Counted from the stretch's first letter, positions 34,928-44,412 are shown. The stretch is 64,000 nucleotides of DNA from Treponema porcinum (GCF_900167145.1 NZ_FUWG01000002.1:124001-188000); one strand, 5' to 3'. The notes: generated by a model not told the origin, from the letters alone. Translations and numbers: made by a program.

Positions 34928-36316
34928 ATGTCGAACGTAAAATATGCGCCGGAAGAGCCGATTGCGGCTATTGCTACGGCACTTGCACCGGCGGCGCTTG
35001 GTATTGTGCGCTGCTCTGGAAAAAACTGCATTGAACTTGTTTCCGCTGTTTTCTCTCGCCCTAACGCACTGCGCGCCGCCTCTGGCAACACTCTTGTTTA
35101 CGGATGGATTATAAGCGGCGGCGCAAAAATAGATGAAGTTATGGTGAGCGTCTATCGCGCGCCCAAAAGCTTTACCGGCGAAGATATGATAGAAATCTCC
35201 TGCCACGGAGGTCCCGGTGTAGTTATGGCAATCCATTCGCTTCTTTTAAACAGCGGTTTCCGTCAGGCAGAACGCGGCGAATTTACATTCCGAGCGTTTA
35301 TAAACGGAAAAACCGATTTAACAAAGGCAGAAGCAGTGCAGGAAATCATAGACAGCCGCACCGGAGAATCACGAAGCCGAGCTGCCGGCCGTCTTGCAGG
35401 AAATCTTTTTGAAGAAATAGACGCGATAAAAAAACTGATTATAGACACGCTTGCTTCTATTGAAGTAGAAATCGAATACCCGGAAGATGAAGAAACAATC
35501 GCAGATTCGTTCGATATGCAGAACTTAAAGCAGGCAGAGCGGCGGCTTGAAGCGCTGGGAAGTACCTGGCAGGGAGAAAAGCTTTATCAGGACGGAGCGC
35601 GCGTCGTGCTGTGCGGCCGCACTAATGCCGGAAAATCAAGCCTGTTCAACGCAATCCTTAAAGAAGACCGGGCAATCGTTTCCGACATAGAAGGAACAAC
35701 TCGCGACTGGCTTGAAAGCTGGGTAGATTTTGACGGAGTTCCTGTCCGGCTTTTTGATACGGCAGGACTTAGAAAGACAGATGACGTTATAGAAGCACAC
35801 GGCGTAGAACTTACAAAAAATTTAAGCCAGGATGCAGACGTCATCCTCTATCTTGCGGACGCATCAGCAGGTCTTACGCAGGACGACACGGCGTTTCTTT
35901 CCGAATGTACGGAGCCGGTCGTTTTCATATGGAACAAATGCGACAAGACGGAACGAAAAACGCCGCTTCCTCCAATAACAGAAATCAACCCTAAAATCCA
36001 CGCCGTTCTTGAAATAAGCGCGAAAAACGCCTTTGGTTTTGAAAAACTGTATGCGGCAGTAAAAAACGTCCTCACAGACGGAATTCCTTCTGAACGCGCT
36101 CAGGCAGGACTTGGTTCTGCACGCCAGAAAGCGGCTGTTGAAGAAGCGCTTGAAAGCGTCCGCCATTCCATTTGCGCTGCACAGGACGATTACACACTTG
36201 ATGCAGTAGTTGAAGATTTAGAGAACGCGCTTAATTACCTTGGAGAAATTACCGGCGAAGTTTCTGCCGACGATGTACTCGGGTCAATTTTCAGCCGGTT
36301 CTGCGTAGGAAAATAA
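34928..36316 (+). CDS. mnmE: tRNA uridine-5-carboxymethylaminomethyl modification GTPase MnmE
   Basis: A 462-residue protein of the MnmE (TrmE) family. The N-terminal formyl-THF-binding domain (residues 1-120: EPIAAIATALAPAALGIVRCSG, HGGPGVVMAI) is followed by a helical domain that houses the G domain with GRTNAGKSSLFNAIL, DTAGLR and NKCD. It ends with SRFCVGK, the conserved C-x-G-K catalytic end. With MnmG it modifies U34 of several tRNAs, including tRNA-Glu. It is convergent with the helicase-associated gene; the gap is 4 bp. Confidence 0.95.
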   Translation: MSNVKYAPEEPIAAIATALAPAALGIVRCSGKNCIELVSAVFSRPNALRAASGNTLVYGWIISGGAKIDEVMVSVYRAPKSFTGEDMIEISCHGGPGVVMAIHSLLLNSGFRQAERGEFTFRAFINGKTDLTKAEAVQEIIDSRTGESRSRAAGRLAGNLFEEIDAIKKLIIDTLASIEVEIEYPEDEETIADSFDMQNLKQAERRLEALGSTWQGEKLYQDGARVVLCGRTNAGKSSLFNAILKEDRAIVSDIEGTTRDWLESWVDFDGVPVRLFDTAGLRKTDDVIEAHGVELTKNLSQDADVILYLADASAGLTQDDTAFLSECTEPVVFIWNKCDKTERKTPLPPITEINPKIHAVLEISAKNAFGFEKLYAAVKNVLTDGIPSERAQAGLGSARQKAAVEEALESVRHSICAAQDDYTLDAVVEDLENALNYLGEITGEVSADDVLGSIFSRFCVGK

Positions 36317-36320
36317 TTTT

Positions 36321-38444
36321 TCACTTAAAGACTGACGTTCTGATTATTTTTACTTTATTCACCCTGCTCACGGAAAAAAAGCGAATCTCGTTGTCAGGTT
36401 CAAGCTGCATACGCACAAGTGCGTCGTTTGTATGCTTTGAAATCATAAGCGGTTTTCCCAAATACACTAAAAGACGCGAAGAATCATTATCCGCAGGAAC
36501 TGTAAGTTCTATGGAATCGCCGGAATCTATCGTATTTTCTATAAGACGAAGTTTCCCGGCATAATTCATTCCGTCTATCTCAAGTATTTCAAGACGCACT
36601 GTTTCCGGCTTAAGCTGTTCCTCCGTTACGATAACGTTCCGCTCAATCCGCATTGCAAGACATTCGCGCTGCTGTTCCGTAAGTTCAAGTTCATCAAGTT
36701 TTTTATAAAATCCTTCCTTGATTTTAGTTCCATCCTCCGTTTTTTCTGCGTCACAGTTCGTCTGTGCTTCCGTCGCAAAACGTCCTTCAAGAACATTCCT
36801 GCCGCTTCGCAAAACAGGAAAATCAATTGCGTCGTCCGTTCGTTTAGGCGTCCGCACTGTTCCCATAAAATCAAGTCCGCAGGAACGGATGAATTTTTCT
36901 GCGTCATCGTCAAGCGGAATGTTCATAACGTATATTCCGTCTGCAAGCTTTGCCTGAATGTATGGCGCAATTCCCGGACTGTTTTCAACTACGCGTGCGC
37001 TTTTTTCATTGACTTTAAGCACGTAACCCTTGTAAAGAATTGCCGATGAATACGAACTGTACCATTCTTCAATATTCATCTGAAGGCTCTGCGGAATTTC
37101 ATACGCAGAATAGCAGGAAAGAAGCGCATAAATGTCCGACGGAGTGCTGTTTTTGTCAAATGCGCGGCTCACGGATTTTCTCGTAACTTCAAATTCCGTA
37201 ACCGTGCTGGAAGCCGTAACATCCATGAACGAAACAAGCGGAATAAGTTCCGTAAGGGAAAGTCCCGGCATAACTGTAATGCTTGTTCCGGCGTTTATGT
37301 TCAAAAGACCGCGCTTTGAGCCTGGCTGCTGCGGTTCGTTTTCCTGCATAACGCCGCTTTGCACATACATATTTTCTCCGCCCTCATCAGTACCGTAAGG
37401 AACAAAAAGCCCGAATTCAATCGCAGAATCAATAACTGCGTCCGCCGTGCCTGAAGTAATTTTTGCATCTGAAAGCGAACGGGTATGCGCTTCAAGAATT
37501 CGCGAAAATGTACTCTGTGCCGGACGCCGGATTTCAGCCGTATTGTTCAGGAGAAAAGCCGTCCGCAAAAGGCTGGAACGCGAAAAACCTTCCGGCGGAA
37601 CAGTAGCCACAATGTCAAGAAGAAGCTGTGCCTGCGAACGCAGGCTTTCACGCCCGAAATGCGCGGCGGACGCAACGGAAAGATACGCATATTGCCTGCA
37701 TTCCGGAAGCGAAGCGAATTTTGCAAGACGCTTTTCGTCAATAGAAAGTCCTTTTTCACCAAGACGGGCAATTCCAAGATTGATGAGCGCATTCAAAATC
37801 AGCGAAAGGCATTTTTCTTTTTTTGGAAAAAACTTTCCAAGCCGCTCAATATCCTTTTTCTTTATGGAAAGATCGTTCCGGCACAAATCCGGATAAGATT
37901 CAATATATGAAAGGAATGACGCCAGAAACAGCGGAGAAAGCGTAAAATGCACGTCAAGGTTACGGCTTATACATTCAGGACGGCGGAAAAGGTGCTGTAC
38001 GCCTATAAACGGAGAAAGGACTTCCTCCAAAAGCGGATTTACTGCAATTACGGAAGAATTTGCTTCCGAATCTTTATAAGTGTAGATTAAAAGCCGCTCG
38101 TTCAAATTCAAAAGTTCTGAATAAATATCTGAAAGTGAATGTTCGCCCGAAAAGAATTCTGCAAGTTTTTCCTGCGTAGCAGACGGCACAATCGAAATTG
38201 CAGAGAGCATTTTTATGTCGAACTCCGAAAGAAATGCAGTAATAGTTTTTTTTGTCTGCTCCTTGCGGAAAATGGAACTCAGCTGTTCGATAAGCCTGTC
38301 TTTATTGAACGGAGTGTGAATTTCTCCAAGATATATGCGTATAATCTCAAAAAAACGCTCGTCCGGCATTGTAGCAAGGCTTTCGCGCCAGCGGATTATC
38401 CGTTCAACCTTAGGGTCAGCTGTTTTTCTGTTATTTGTATTCAT
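36321..38444 (-). CDS. Helicase-associated protein paired with XPB
   Basis: A 707-residue protein of the type that accompanies bacterial XPB. The C-terminal 150 residues (FIRSCGLDFMGT and LVYLGKPLMISKHTNDALVR) resemble the XPB/Ssl2-associated helicase_C_3 domain, and the N-terminal 450 residues are mainly helical with many leucines. There is no ATPase motif. It overlaps the helicase gene by 14 bp, indicating tightly coupled expression. It probably regulates or targets the helicase in DNA repair, by analogy with eukaryotic TFIIH partners. Confidence 0.6.
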   Translation of the reverse strand: MNTNNRKTADPKVERIIRWRESLATMPDERFFEIIRIYLGEIHTPFNKDRLIEQLSSIFRKEQTKKTITAFLSEFDIKMLSAISIVPSATQEKLAEFFSGEHSLSDIYSELLNLNERLLIYTYKDSEANSSVIAVNPLLEEVLSPFIGVQHLFRRPECISRNLDVHFTLSPLFLASFLSYIESYPDLCRNDLSIKKKDIERLGKFFPKKEKCLSLILNALINLGIARLGEKGLSIDEKRLAKFASLPECRQYAYLSVASAAHFGRESLRSQAQLLLDIVATVPPEGFSRSSLLRTAFLLNNTAEIRRPAQSTFSRILEAHTRSLSDAKITSGTADAVIDSAIEFGLFVPYGTDEGGENMYVQSGVMQENEPQQPGSKRGLLNINAGTSITVMPGLSLTELIPLVSFMDVTASSTVTEFEVTRKSVSRAFDKNSTPSDIYALLSCYSAYEIPQSLQMNIEEWYSSYSSAILYKGYVLKVNEKSARVVENSPGIAPYIQAKLADGIYVMNIPLDDDAEKFIRSCGLDFMGTVRTPKRTDDAIDFPVLRSGRNVLEGRFATEAQTNCDAEKTEDGTKIKEGFYKKLDELELTEQQRECLAMRIERNVIVTEEQLKPETVRLEILEIDGMNYAGKLRLIENTIDSGDSIELTVPADNDSSRLLVYLGKPLMISKHTNDALVRMQLEPDNEIRFFSVSRVNKVKIIRTSVFK

Positions 38445-40245
38445 TGCACGCTCCGATTCCTTCCTGAAGTTCGTTCAAATCGTCCTTTGTCGTATACCGT
38501 ATTATTCTGTATGAATATCCTTGTTCCGCAAGAAATTTCTGCCTGTTTGAACCAAAATCTTCTTCCACGGTACTGCGCGTAATCAGCGTAAAAAAGCGCG
38601 ACATCCTTTCCTTAGGACGTAGAATACGACCAAGACGCTGCGCCTCTTCCTGACGGCTTCCGAACGTTCCTGAAACCTGAATGGCAACTGACGCATCCGG
38701 AAGGTCAATCGCAAAATTAGCAACTTTAGAAACAACAAGAACATGGATTTTTCCGCTGCGGAAATCACCATAGATTTTATCACGTTCGGCATTAGGCGTT
38801 TTTCCGGTAATGATGGGCGCATTAAGACGCTTTGCAAAATCCGCAAGCTGTTCAAGATACTGACCTATTACAAGAATTTTATCCTGCGGATAACGGTTTA
38901 TAATTTCCTGAGCAACTTCAAATTTCCGTGGATTTTCGCTTGCAATCCGGTGTTTTACGCGCGCCTCGGAAACTGCGTATTCAATCTCCTTTTCTTCCGG
39001 CAAATCAAGGCGAACTTCAACACATTCTGCCGTTGCAATCCATCCGGAATGTTCAAGTTCCTTCCAGGGAACGTCATACCTTTTAGGGCCTACAAGACTG
39101 AACACGTAGCCTTCACAACCGTCTTCGCGTACAAGAGTAGCAGTAAGTCCCACGCGCCTTATCGCCTGAAGCTCCGCTACAACGCGGAAAACAGGAGCAG
39201 GAAGCATATGCACTTCGTCGTAGATAATGAGTCCCCACGGACGTTCGCGGAAAATAGAAAAATGCGGATACGGTCCGTCTTTTTCCGGACGCCAGGTAAG
39301 AATCTGGTATGTTGCGACCGTTACCTGCTTTATCGTTTTATTCTCGCCGGTGTATTCGGCAATCTGTTCTTCCGTAAGGTTTGTTTTATCAAGCAGTTCC
39401 TGAATCCACTGGTGGACGGCAGAAATATTCGTAGTGATGATGAGCGTACTTGTTTTAAGCAAGTCCATTATCTTCATTCCTACAATCGTTTTTCCTGCAC
39501 CGCAAGGAAGGACAATCGTTCCAAATCCTGTTCCCGGTCCTTTATTTCCGACAAGAGCAGAGGCCGCCGCATTCTGATATTCGCGTATTTCAAACGGTTT
39601 TCCGGCAGCCGTTACGCTCCTGAGCTGAAAATCAAGCGGTTCGCCGTCTTCCAGCTGAATTTCATCTTTTACCGGCCACAGCGACTGAAGAAGAAGCTGC
39701 TTAACAGTTCCACGGTCAGTAAGTTTAAGGGAAAAGCAATAATTTTTTTCTTCGCTAGAAAGTTCTGTCTTTACTGAAACGGCATTTTCGTCATATGCAC
39801 ACGGCACAAGATATTTTTTTGCCTGAGGATTTGCCTTTATTTCAAGAAAAACCGGGCGATATTTTGTAACAAGATACAAATACTGCTCATAAACAGCTGT
39901 TCCATCCTGTTTTTTTGCAGATTTTACCTCTACGCAAGGTCCTGGAATCATACGAAGCTTTCCGAACCGTCCGGCCGTTTCCGTAATCCATAAAGAAACT
40001 GACTGAGGAACGTCGTAGCGCGCGTATTTCTGAAGGACGTTTACTGCATCCTGCGGCATAAAGCCTGCACTTGATGCGTTCCATAAAGAAAGCGGAGTCA
40101 GTCTGTATGTATGAAGATGCTCAGGCGAACGCTCCAGTTCGGCAAAAGGAATAAGCTCGTTACGGCATTTGTCTGCAAGCGGTGCGTGCACGTCAAGAAG
40201 AAGCGTCCTGTCACTCTGAACAATCAACGGATTATCTAATTGCAT
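38431..40245 (-). CDS. XPB-type DNA repair helicase (SF2)
   Basis: A 604-residue 3'-5' helicase. Residues 1-190 form an N-terminal damage-recognition-like domain, residues 215-400 RecA lobe 1 with LPCGAGKTIVG (Walker A), YDEVHML (motif II), LTATLVRED (motif III with the XPB RED motif), and residues 430-560 lobe 2 with LVVSKVANFAIDLPDAS and EAQRLGRILRPK (motif VI). It is likely to open DNA around lesions in nucleotide excision repair. Its gene precedes that of the 707-residue partner. Confidence 0.9.
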   Translation of the reverse strand: MQLDNPLIVQSDRTLLLDVHAPLADKCRNELIPFAELERSPEHLHTYRLTPLSLWNASSAGFMPQDAVNVLQKYARYDVPQSVSLWITETAGRFGKLRMIPGPCVEVKSAKKQDGTAVYEQYLYLVTKYRPVFLEIKANPQAKKYLVPCAYDENAVSVKTELSSEEKNYCFSLKLTDRGTVKQLLLQSLWPVKDEIQLEDGEPLDFQLRSVTAAGKPFEIREYQNAAASALVGNKGPGTGFGTIVLPCGAGKTIVGMKIMDLLKTSTLIITTNISAVHQWIQELLDKTNLTEEQIAEYTGENKTIKQVTVATYQILTWRPEKDGPYPHFSIFRERPWGLIIYDEVHMLPAPVFRVVAELQAIRRVGLTATLVREDGCEGYVFSLVGPKRYDVPWKELEHSGWIATAECVEVRLDLPEEKEIEYAVSEARVKHRIASENPRKFEVAQEIINRYPQDKILVIGQYLEQLADFAKRLNAPIITGKTPNAERDKIYGDFRSGKIHVLVVSKVANFAIDLPDASVAIQVSGTFGSRQEEAQRLGRILRPKERMSRFFTLITRSTVEEDFGSNRQKFLAEQGYSYRIIRYTTKDDLNELQEGIGACNEYK

Positions 40246-40354
40246 AACAAATAATTATAGCGAATACAGGAAAATAAAACAATGAAAGAAAAAAGTAATT
40301 CCTGTCCGAGCGGAAGTAAGAATAAAAAAAGCACAAACCGTTGTTTATTGCATG

Positions 40355-41545
40355 TTATACGATTTTTAACAGATTCTTTATTTGTAAATCAACATATTTT
40401 ACAACTTTTATATCTGTGTTTCTTTCAAATAAATTAGAATCATGCTTTTCATTTGTTTGAATCAATATTTTTATTGGGAACTCTTTTCCCTTAACAGAAT
40501 TTTCTAAATTGAATATAGCTTCGTCTATAGTTTCCGTTTCTTTTTGAATTTTTATAGGAATTAATGTTTTATCACTTTTAATAAAGCCATCTATTCCTTT
40601 GTTTCTTTGAACAGGAATTGCATTAAGTAGATTTAATAGATTGGTTTCAAAAGAATTCTTTTCAATATATGAATTTATACCTTTTGAAAGAACCCCTGAT
40701 TCTGAAATTATCATTTCAGAAAGGCGTTTATTTGAAAGAGATATAGCATCGGGATTTTTATCTATACCTATAAACTTTCTATTTAATGATTTTGCTGCAA
40801 CACAAGTAGTTCCACTTCCACAAAATGGGTCAAGAACAATATCATTTTCGTTGGTAACTAATTCAATAACACGTTGAAGGAGTTTTACAGGCTTCTGAGT
40901 TGGATATCCGCATCTTTCTTTAGCCTTAGGATTTAAAAAAGGGATTTCCCATACATCAGACAAAGGAACCCCTTTTTTAACGGTTGAAAGTACAACATTT
41001 CCTTTTGAATCTTTTTTATATTCAGATTTTCCTTTTGAATTTCTTACTCTTTCTTGTAAAATCTGGTCTATATTTGTAGAAGGTGAATAATCTGTATAAA
41101 ACTGATTAAATTTAAAATTTTTTGTTTTGCTGTAAAAATATATATTCTGATGGGCATTTAAAAGCCCTTTTTTTGAATTAGACCACCTTTTGTATGACCA
41201 TATAATTTCACTTTGGAAATTCTCTTCGCCAAATACTTTATCTAGTTCTTCTCTTAAATAATGTGAGGCATATCTATCACAATGAAGAAATATAGAACCA
41301 TCATCTGTCAATACACGTTTTATTTCCTTTAGTACTGAAGACATAAAAGTAATATATTCATCTATTGAAGAAAACTTATCATCAAATGAATATTTTTTTC
41401 CATCAGTTCTGGAAGATAGTTCATGTTCTTTTTGTGAAAAGAATGGCGGATCCAAGTAAACAAGATTGATTGAATTAGAGGAAATAGAGTTTAATACTTT
41501 GCAAGAGTCTCCACAGATAACCGTATCTATAATATTATCATTCAT
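40355..41545 (-). CDS. DNA methyltransferase of a type II restriction-modification system
   Basis: A 396-residue amino-methyltransferase of the beta class. The catalytic motif IV (YLDPPFFS) is near residue 33 and the AdoMet-binding motif I (LDPFCGSGTTCVAAKSLNRKF) lies near residue 235. The order IV before I defines the beta group (N4-cytosine or N6-adenine, here DPPF). The target recognition region would be in residues 60-200. The ATG at 41545 overlaps the nuclease stop as ATGAATGA, so it replaces an earlier start at 41578 inside the nuclease gene. High A+T content and codon use differ from neighbouring genes. Confidence 0.87.
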   Translation of the reverse strand: MNDNIIDTVICGDSCKVLNSISSNSINLVYLDPPFFSQKEHELSSRTDGKKYSFDDKFSSIDEYITFMSSVLKEIKRVLTDDGSIFLHCDRYASHYLREELDKVFGEENFQSEIIWSYKRWSNSKKGLLNAHQNIYFYSKTKNFKFNQFYTDYSPSTNIDQILQERVRNSKGKSEYKKDSKGNVVLSTVKKGVPLSDVWEIPFLNPKAKERCGYPTQKPVKLLQRVIELVTNENDIVLDPFCGSGTTCVAAKSLNRKFIGIDKNPDAISLSNKRLSEMIISESGVLSKGINSYIEKNSFETNLLNLLNAIPVQRNKGIDGFIKSDKTLIPIKIQKETETIDEAIFNLENSVKGKEFPIKILIQTNEKHDSNLFERNTDIKVVKYVDLQIKNLLKIV

Positions 41546-42173
41546 ACACAGGAGTCCTTTCATCTGCAATTTTTTCAAGAATTTCTTTTAAGTCAAATCC
41601 AGTATAATTCTTTATAAAATTCCATGCATCATCACCTGCATAATATTCACCCTTTATACCTTCATATAAAGTCTTTAAAGTTTCTTGAATACGTATTGCC
41701 TGTTCTCGTTGTGGATAATAAAACATAACACGAATGGGTTTGTATCCTTTTTGGCTAATAACCTTTACTCGAGTATGTTCCTTTGTTATATGGTCACCAT
41801 CAGTTGTTGCATCTCTCCATTTTATTTCCAATGCATCGCTTTTATTCAGAAAATCTATTTCATAAGTAGCTGGCTTTTTTCCAAGAGTATTTGGAATACG
41901 AGTTTTACTACCATTTGGAAATTTATGTTTTAGGCATAAAACGGCTGCTTCTTCAAGAAATGAACCTGCATATTTATATACGAATCGTCCTTTATTTTGA
42001 TAAATATCAATGAGATTACCTTCGGATTCAGATATACCTAAAACTCTATAAATCAGAAAATGAGAGTTATCATCAGATTTGATTTCTTCAGTACGCTCAT
42101 CAATTTTTGAATGCAATTCAGAAGCGTATTTATCTGAAAGAGATTTTATTTCTATATATAGTTGCTTATCCAT
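41538..42173 (-). CDS. Restriction endonuclease, ApaLI-like
   Basis: A 211-residue protein next to a methyltransferase. The PD-(D/E)XK-type core is TYEIDFLNKSDALEIKWRD, with Asp at residue ~112 and ExK at ~122, followed by HITKEHTRVKVISQKGYKPI and VMFYYPQREQAIRIQETL. These match my recollection of the ApaLI restriction-enzyme family, whose members cut GTGCAC, but the specificity is not proven. It lacks a ribosome site; the ATG is preceded by alternating TA repeats. It is first in the pair with the methyltransferase gene. Confidence 0.65.
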   Translation of the reverse strand: MDKQLYIEIKSLSDKYASELHSKIDERTEEIKSDDNSHFLIYRVLGISESEGNLIDIYQNKGRFVYKYAGSFLEEAAVLCLKHKFPNGSKTRIPNTLGKKPATYEIDFLNKSDALEIKWRDATTDGDHITKEHTRVKVISQKGYKPIRVMFYYPQREQAIRIQETLKTLYEGIKGEYYAGDDAWNFIKNYTGFDLKEILEKIADERTPVYE

Positions 42174-42229
42174 ATATATATATAGTCTAATAAATTTCTA
42201 AAAAAAATTCTATACAAAGATTTTTGCGC

Positions 42230-42380
42230 CCCAATGCGGGCGCCGCCTAACAGTCAGATACCTTGATGAAAATATGAATCTTGTAAAAGAAGAATCAGTT
42301 GAAAGCTGCGTCAAAAAAAATACAGAAGATTTCTTCCCGACTTTTGAAGAATTTTACAGCACATGGTCAGCCCTTGATTC
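42230..42380 (+). pseudogene. Coding fragment interrupted by the restriction-modification block
   Basis: An open plus-strand stretch reads KIFAPQCGRRLTVRYLDENM, then NLVKEESVESCVKKNTEDF and FPTFEEFYSTW, of normal GC content, with no start and no natural end. On the other side of the AT-rich block, at 40282, a plus-strand ATG begins MKEKSNSCPSGSKNKKSTN and is also cut short. The two might be halves of one gene split by insertion of the restriction genes. I do not recognise the family. Confidence 0.35.
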
Positions 42381-42800
42381 TAAAGAAAGAGTAAATTCAT
42401 CTTCATCATGTAGTTCTGCAATATCCTGTGCATTTACATTAATATAAACATTAAGTTTTCCATTATTTTCAGGAATAATACGAGCTATTTTTGATTCAGC
42501 AATAATTGATTCTCCCGAATTTATTACCTGAAGTTCCTCTATATATCCTTCACAAGTCGATTTTAAAACGGTTTGCTTTAACTGAACTTTTAATCTCTCT
42601 ATATTTGCTTCAATTTCTGAAACAACCGAATTATTATAATCTAATTCCTCAGAATATTTAACCAGATTGTCTGAAATGAAGTTTTCAAACTCGATTTTTG
42701 ACTTATTAAAGTTATTTTCAGCATCCTGTAGTTCCATTTTGCTTATTGTCTGTGGGAACAACTTTGTTGCAACTTCATATTGAAATCTATAAGTTTCCAT
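42354..42800 (-). pseudogene. HlyD/membrane-fusion protein fragment
   Basis: A 148-residue minus-strand frame beginning METYRFQYEVATKLFPQTIS, followed by a coiled coil (residues 20-80) and a partial lipoyl/barrel part with VLKSTCEGYIEELQVINSGE and IARIIPENNGKLNVYINVNAQ. This is the middle of a HlyD-type exporter adaptor. The N-terminal membrane anchor is missing (stops upstream in frame) and the C-terminal barrel is cut at about 42354, so it is a relic. No partner ABC exporter is nearby. Confidence 0.75.
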
Positions 42801-42934
42801 TTCAAACTTTAATTTTTTTATTTGATTTATAAAATAAGTAAATTAATAGGTCAAATTTCGAGTTTTAGATAAATTTACAAAAAAAGGCAGTCTCTGTAAA
42901 ATTTGAATAACCACAGACAAAAATACGGAGAAAT

Positions 42935-43130
42935 GCCATAACTGAAGAGAGCCTGATTACATTATATTGCATAGTGGATAATTTTATCCATAGGTTTCTT
43001 GAAACTTCCACGGAAAAAAAGAATCTTGTGCTGTATTACGGAAGGCACAGACCAAAACTCAGGATGCCTGTGGCAGATGTCGTCACATTGAATCTTGTAA
43101 TTTCTCTTGTTCAAATATTTTCCGTTTGCC
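42935..43130 (+). pseudogene. IS982-like transposase N-terminal remnant
   Basis: Plus-strand frame without a start: TEESLITLYCIVDNFIHRF then LETSTEKKNLVLYYGRHRPK and LRMPVADVVTLNLV, after which it loses similarity. The pattern (short N-terminal helix with a Cys-x-x-Asp-Phe, then a GRHRPKLRMPVADV stretch) resembles IS982-family transposases. No terminal repeats were found. Its end lies about 65 bp upstream of the MIF-like gene. Confidence 0.5.
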
Positions 43131-43195
43131 ATAATACACATATCAGACTGTCTGCGCCTCAAATAACGGTGCAGCTGTTACAGGAGGAAATTTTT

Positions 43196-43537
43196 ATGCC
43201 GATGATTGAAGCAAAAGTAACGGTAAATCTGCCGGAAGAAAAAAGAAATGTATTGAAAGCCGAATTAGGAAAGGCAATAACCATTATAGGAAAGCCGGAA
43301 AGCTATCTTATGATAAACCTTATAGACAAGCAGGACTTGTATTTTGCAGGAAAAAAGCTTGAAAAAGGTGCTTACGTTGAGGTAAAAGTTCTGGGAAAGG
43401 CTGACCATTCAAAGACAAATGAAATGACCGCCCGCCTGTGCGATGTTTTTGAAAGCATTTTAGGAATCCCGCAAGATGCGGTATACATCAGCTACTGGGG
43501 AACGGACTTTTGGGGCTGGAACGGAAGTAATTTTTAA
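43196..43537 (+). CDS. Macrophage-migration-inhibitory-factor-like tautomerase
   Basis: A 113-residue protein of the MIF/D-dopachrome tautomerase family. It begins MPMIEAKVTVNLPEEKRNVL, with the catalytic N-terminal proline exposed after Met removal, and continues LGKAITIIGKPESYLMINLI, GKADHSKTNEMTARLCDVF and YISYWGTDFWGWNGSNF. The ending Trp-Gly-x-Asn-Gly is typical. The family tautomerises keto-enol substrates such as phenylpyruvate, and in parasites it can interact with host signalling. Start is set by AGGAGG (43182-43187), 8 nt before the ATG; the longer frame from 42974 is partly the transposase remnant. Confidence 0.85.
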   Translation: MPMIEAKVTVNLPEEKRNVLKAELGKAITIIGKPESYLMINLIDKQDLYFAGKKLEKGAYVEVKVLGKADHSKTNEMTARLCDVFESILGIPQDAVYISYWGTDFWGWNGSNF

Positions 43538-43551
43538 GGAACCGTTGGGTA

Positions 43552-44364
43552 TTATTCAACTTTCCGTACATAGAACGGCATTGAAAACTCTTCTATACAC
43601 TCTGTGCGTTTTCGGCCGTTTTGGTTCAGGCTTGTTACTACTGCAATGCAGAAAAGAGGCTCTTCTTCTCCTTTTTCGGCATCATAGCTTATGTTCAGGC
43701 TTTCCGGAAAAAACAGTTCGAGTTTTTTAGGTGTATTTGTGTACGGATTCGGAAGGTTTATCCATTCGGAGCGCGGTGCATAAACATATTGCTCTGTAAG
43801 CGGAACAAGAAACACACCGCAGACATCTCCGCCAAGTTTAAGGCCGTTGCCCTTTATACAGAGAGGACGCCCCTGATAGACAACGTTCATGTCTGTCTGC
43901 CCTGCAGAAAAACTTTTTACTTCTGTAATGGATATTTTGGAATTATGAACGTAAATATTAGACGGTGATATGTTTTTAAGGAGATTTTCCGCTGATTTTG
44001 ACGGTGTAAACTGCAACTTGAAATGCTCTGAAATTTCACGGGAACTCATTGAGCTGTCAAGGCTTCCGTCTATTGCAAATCCAAGTGTTCCAAGCCCCAG
44101 AAGGTCAACTGCATAACCGTCGGCAAGTGCTTCTTTGGCAGCATTAGAAAGAACCTGTGCTGCATAAAAAAGCGTCTGCGGCGACAAAGTACTGCCCCTG
44201 TCTTTTGCTTTTGCAATGAGCTGTTCAACAGTACGTGTCCGCTTCTTGATTTTTCCTATATATCCGCCGATTTTGTTTCCGTCTTTATCCTTAAGGTTTG
44301 AAGGATATATTGAAACAAAAACCTTGCCTTTTGGATTTTCAAACGTTCCGAGTTCTTCTTTCAT
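43552..44364 (-). CDS. HU/IHF-fold DNA-binding protein with DUF4469-like C-terminal domain
   Basis: A 270-residue protein. Residues 1-130 resemble the HU-like HTH fold found in bacteroidetal and treponemal proteins (VEQLIAKAKDRGSTLSPQTLFYAAQVLSNAAKEAL, YAVDLLGLGTLGFAIDG, then LQFTPSKSAENLLKNI). The C-terminal half (MNVVYQGRPLCIKGNGLKLG, FLVPLTEQYVYAPRSEWINL) resembles DUF4469. The function is not known; DNA binding is inferred from the N-terminal fold. Upstream of it on the same strand lies an array of six 23-24-nt repeats that could be its operator or target. Confidence 0.7.
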   Translation of the reverse strand: MKEELGTFENPKGKVFVSIYPSNLKDKDGNKIGGYIGKIKKRTRTVEQLIAKAKDRGSTLSPQTLFYAAQVLSNAAKEALADGYAVDLLGLGTLGFAIDGSLDSSMSSREISEHFKLQFTPSKSAENLLKNISPSNIYVHNSKISITEVKSFSAGQTDMNVVYQGRPLCIKGNGLKLGGDVCGVFLVPLTEQYVYAPRSEWINLPNPYTNTPKKLELFFPESLNISYDAEKGEEEPLFCIAVVTSLNQNGRKRTECIEEFSMPFYVRKVE

Positions 44365-44412
44365 TTTTTTTCTCCGTATTTTTTTCTGAAAATTTGCCTG
44401 TATGACTAGTAT

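Noticed and set aside
38743..39777. A 344-codon plus-strand open frame
   Set aside because: It is antisense to the XPB helicase gene, whose motifs are all intact; the frame has an Arg/Phe/Lys-rich shadow composition.
42974..43195. N-terminal extension of the MIF-like protein
   Set aside because: This part belongs to the transposase remnant; the AGGAGG and Pro2 place the true start at 43196.
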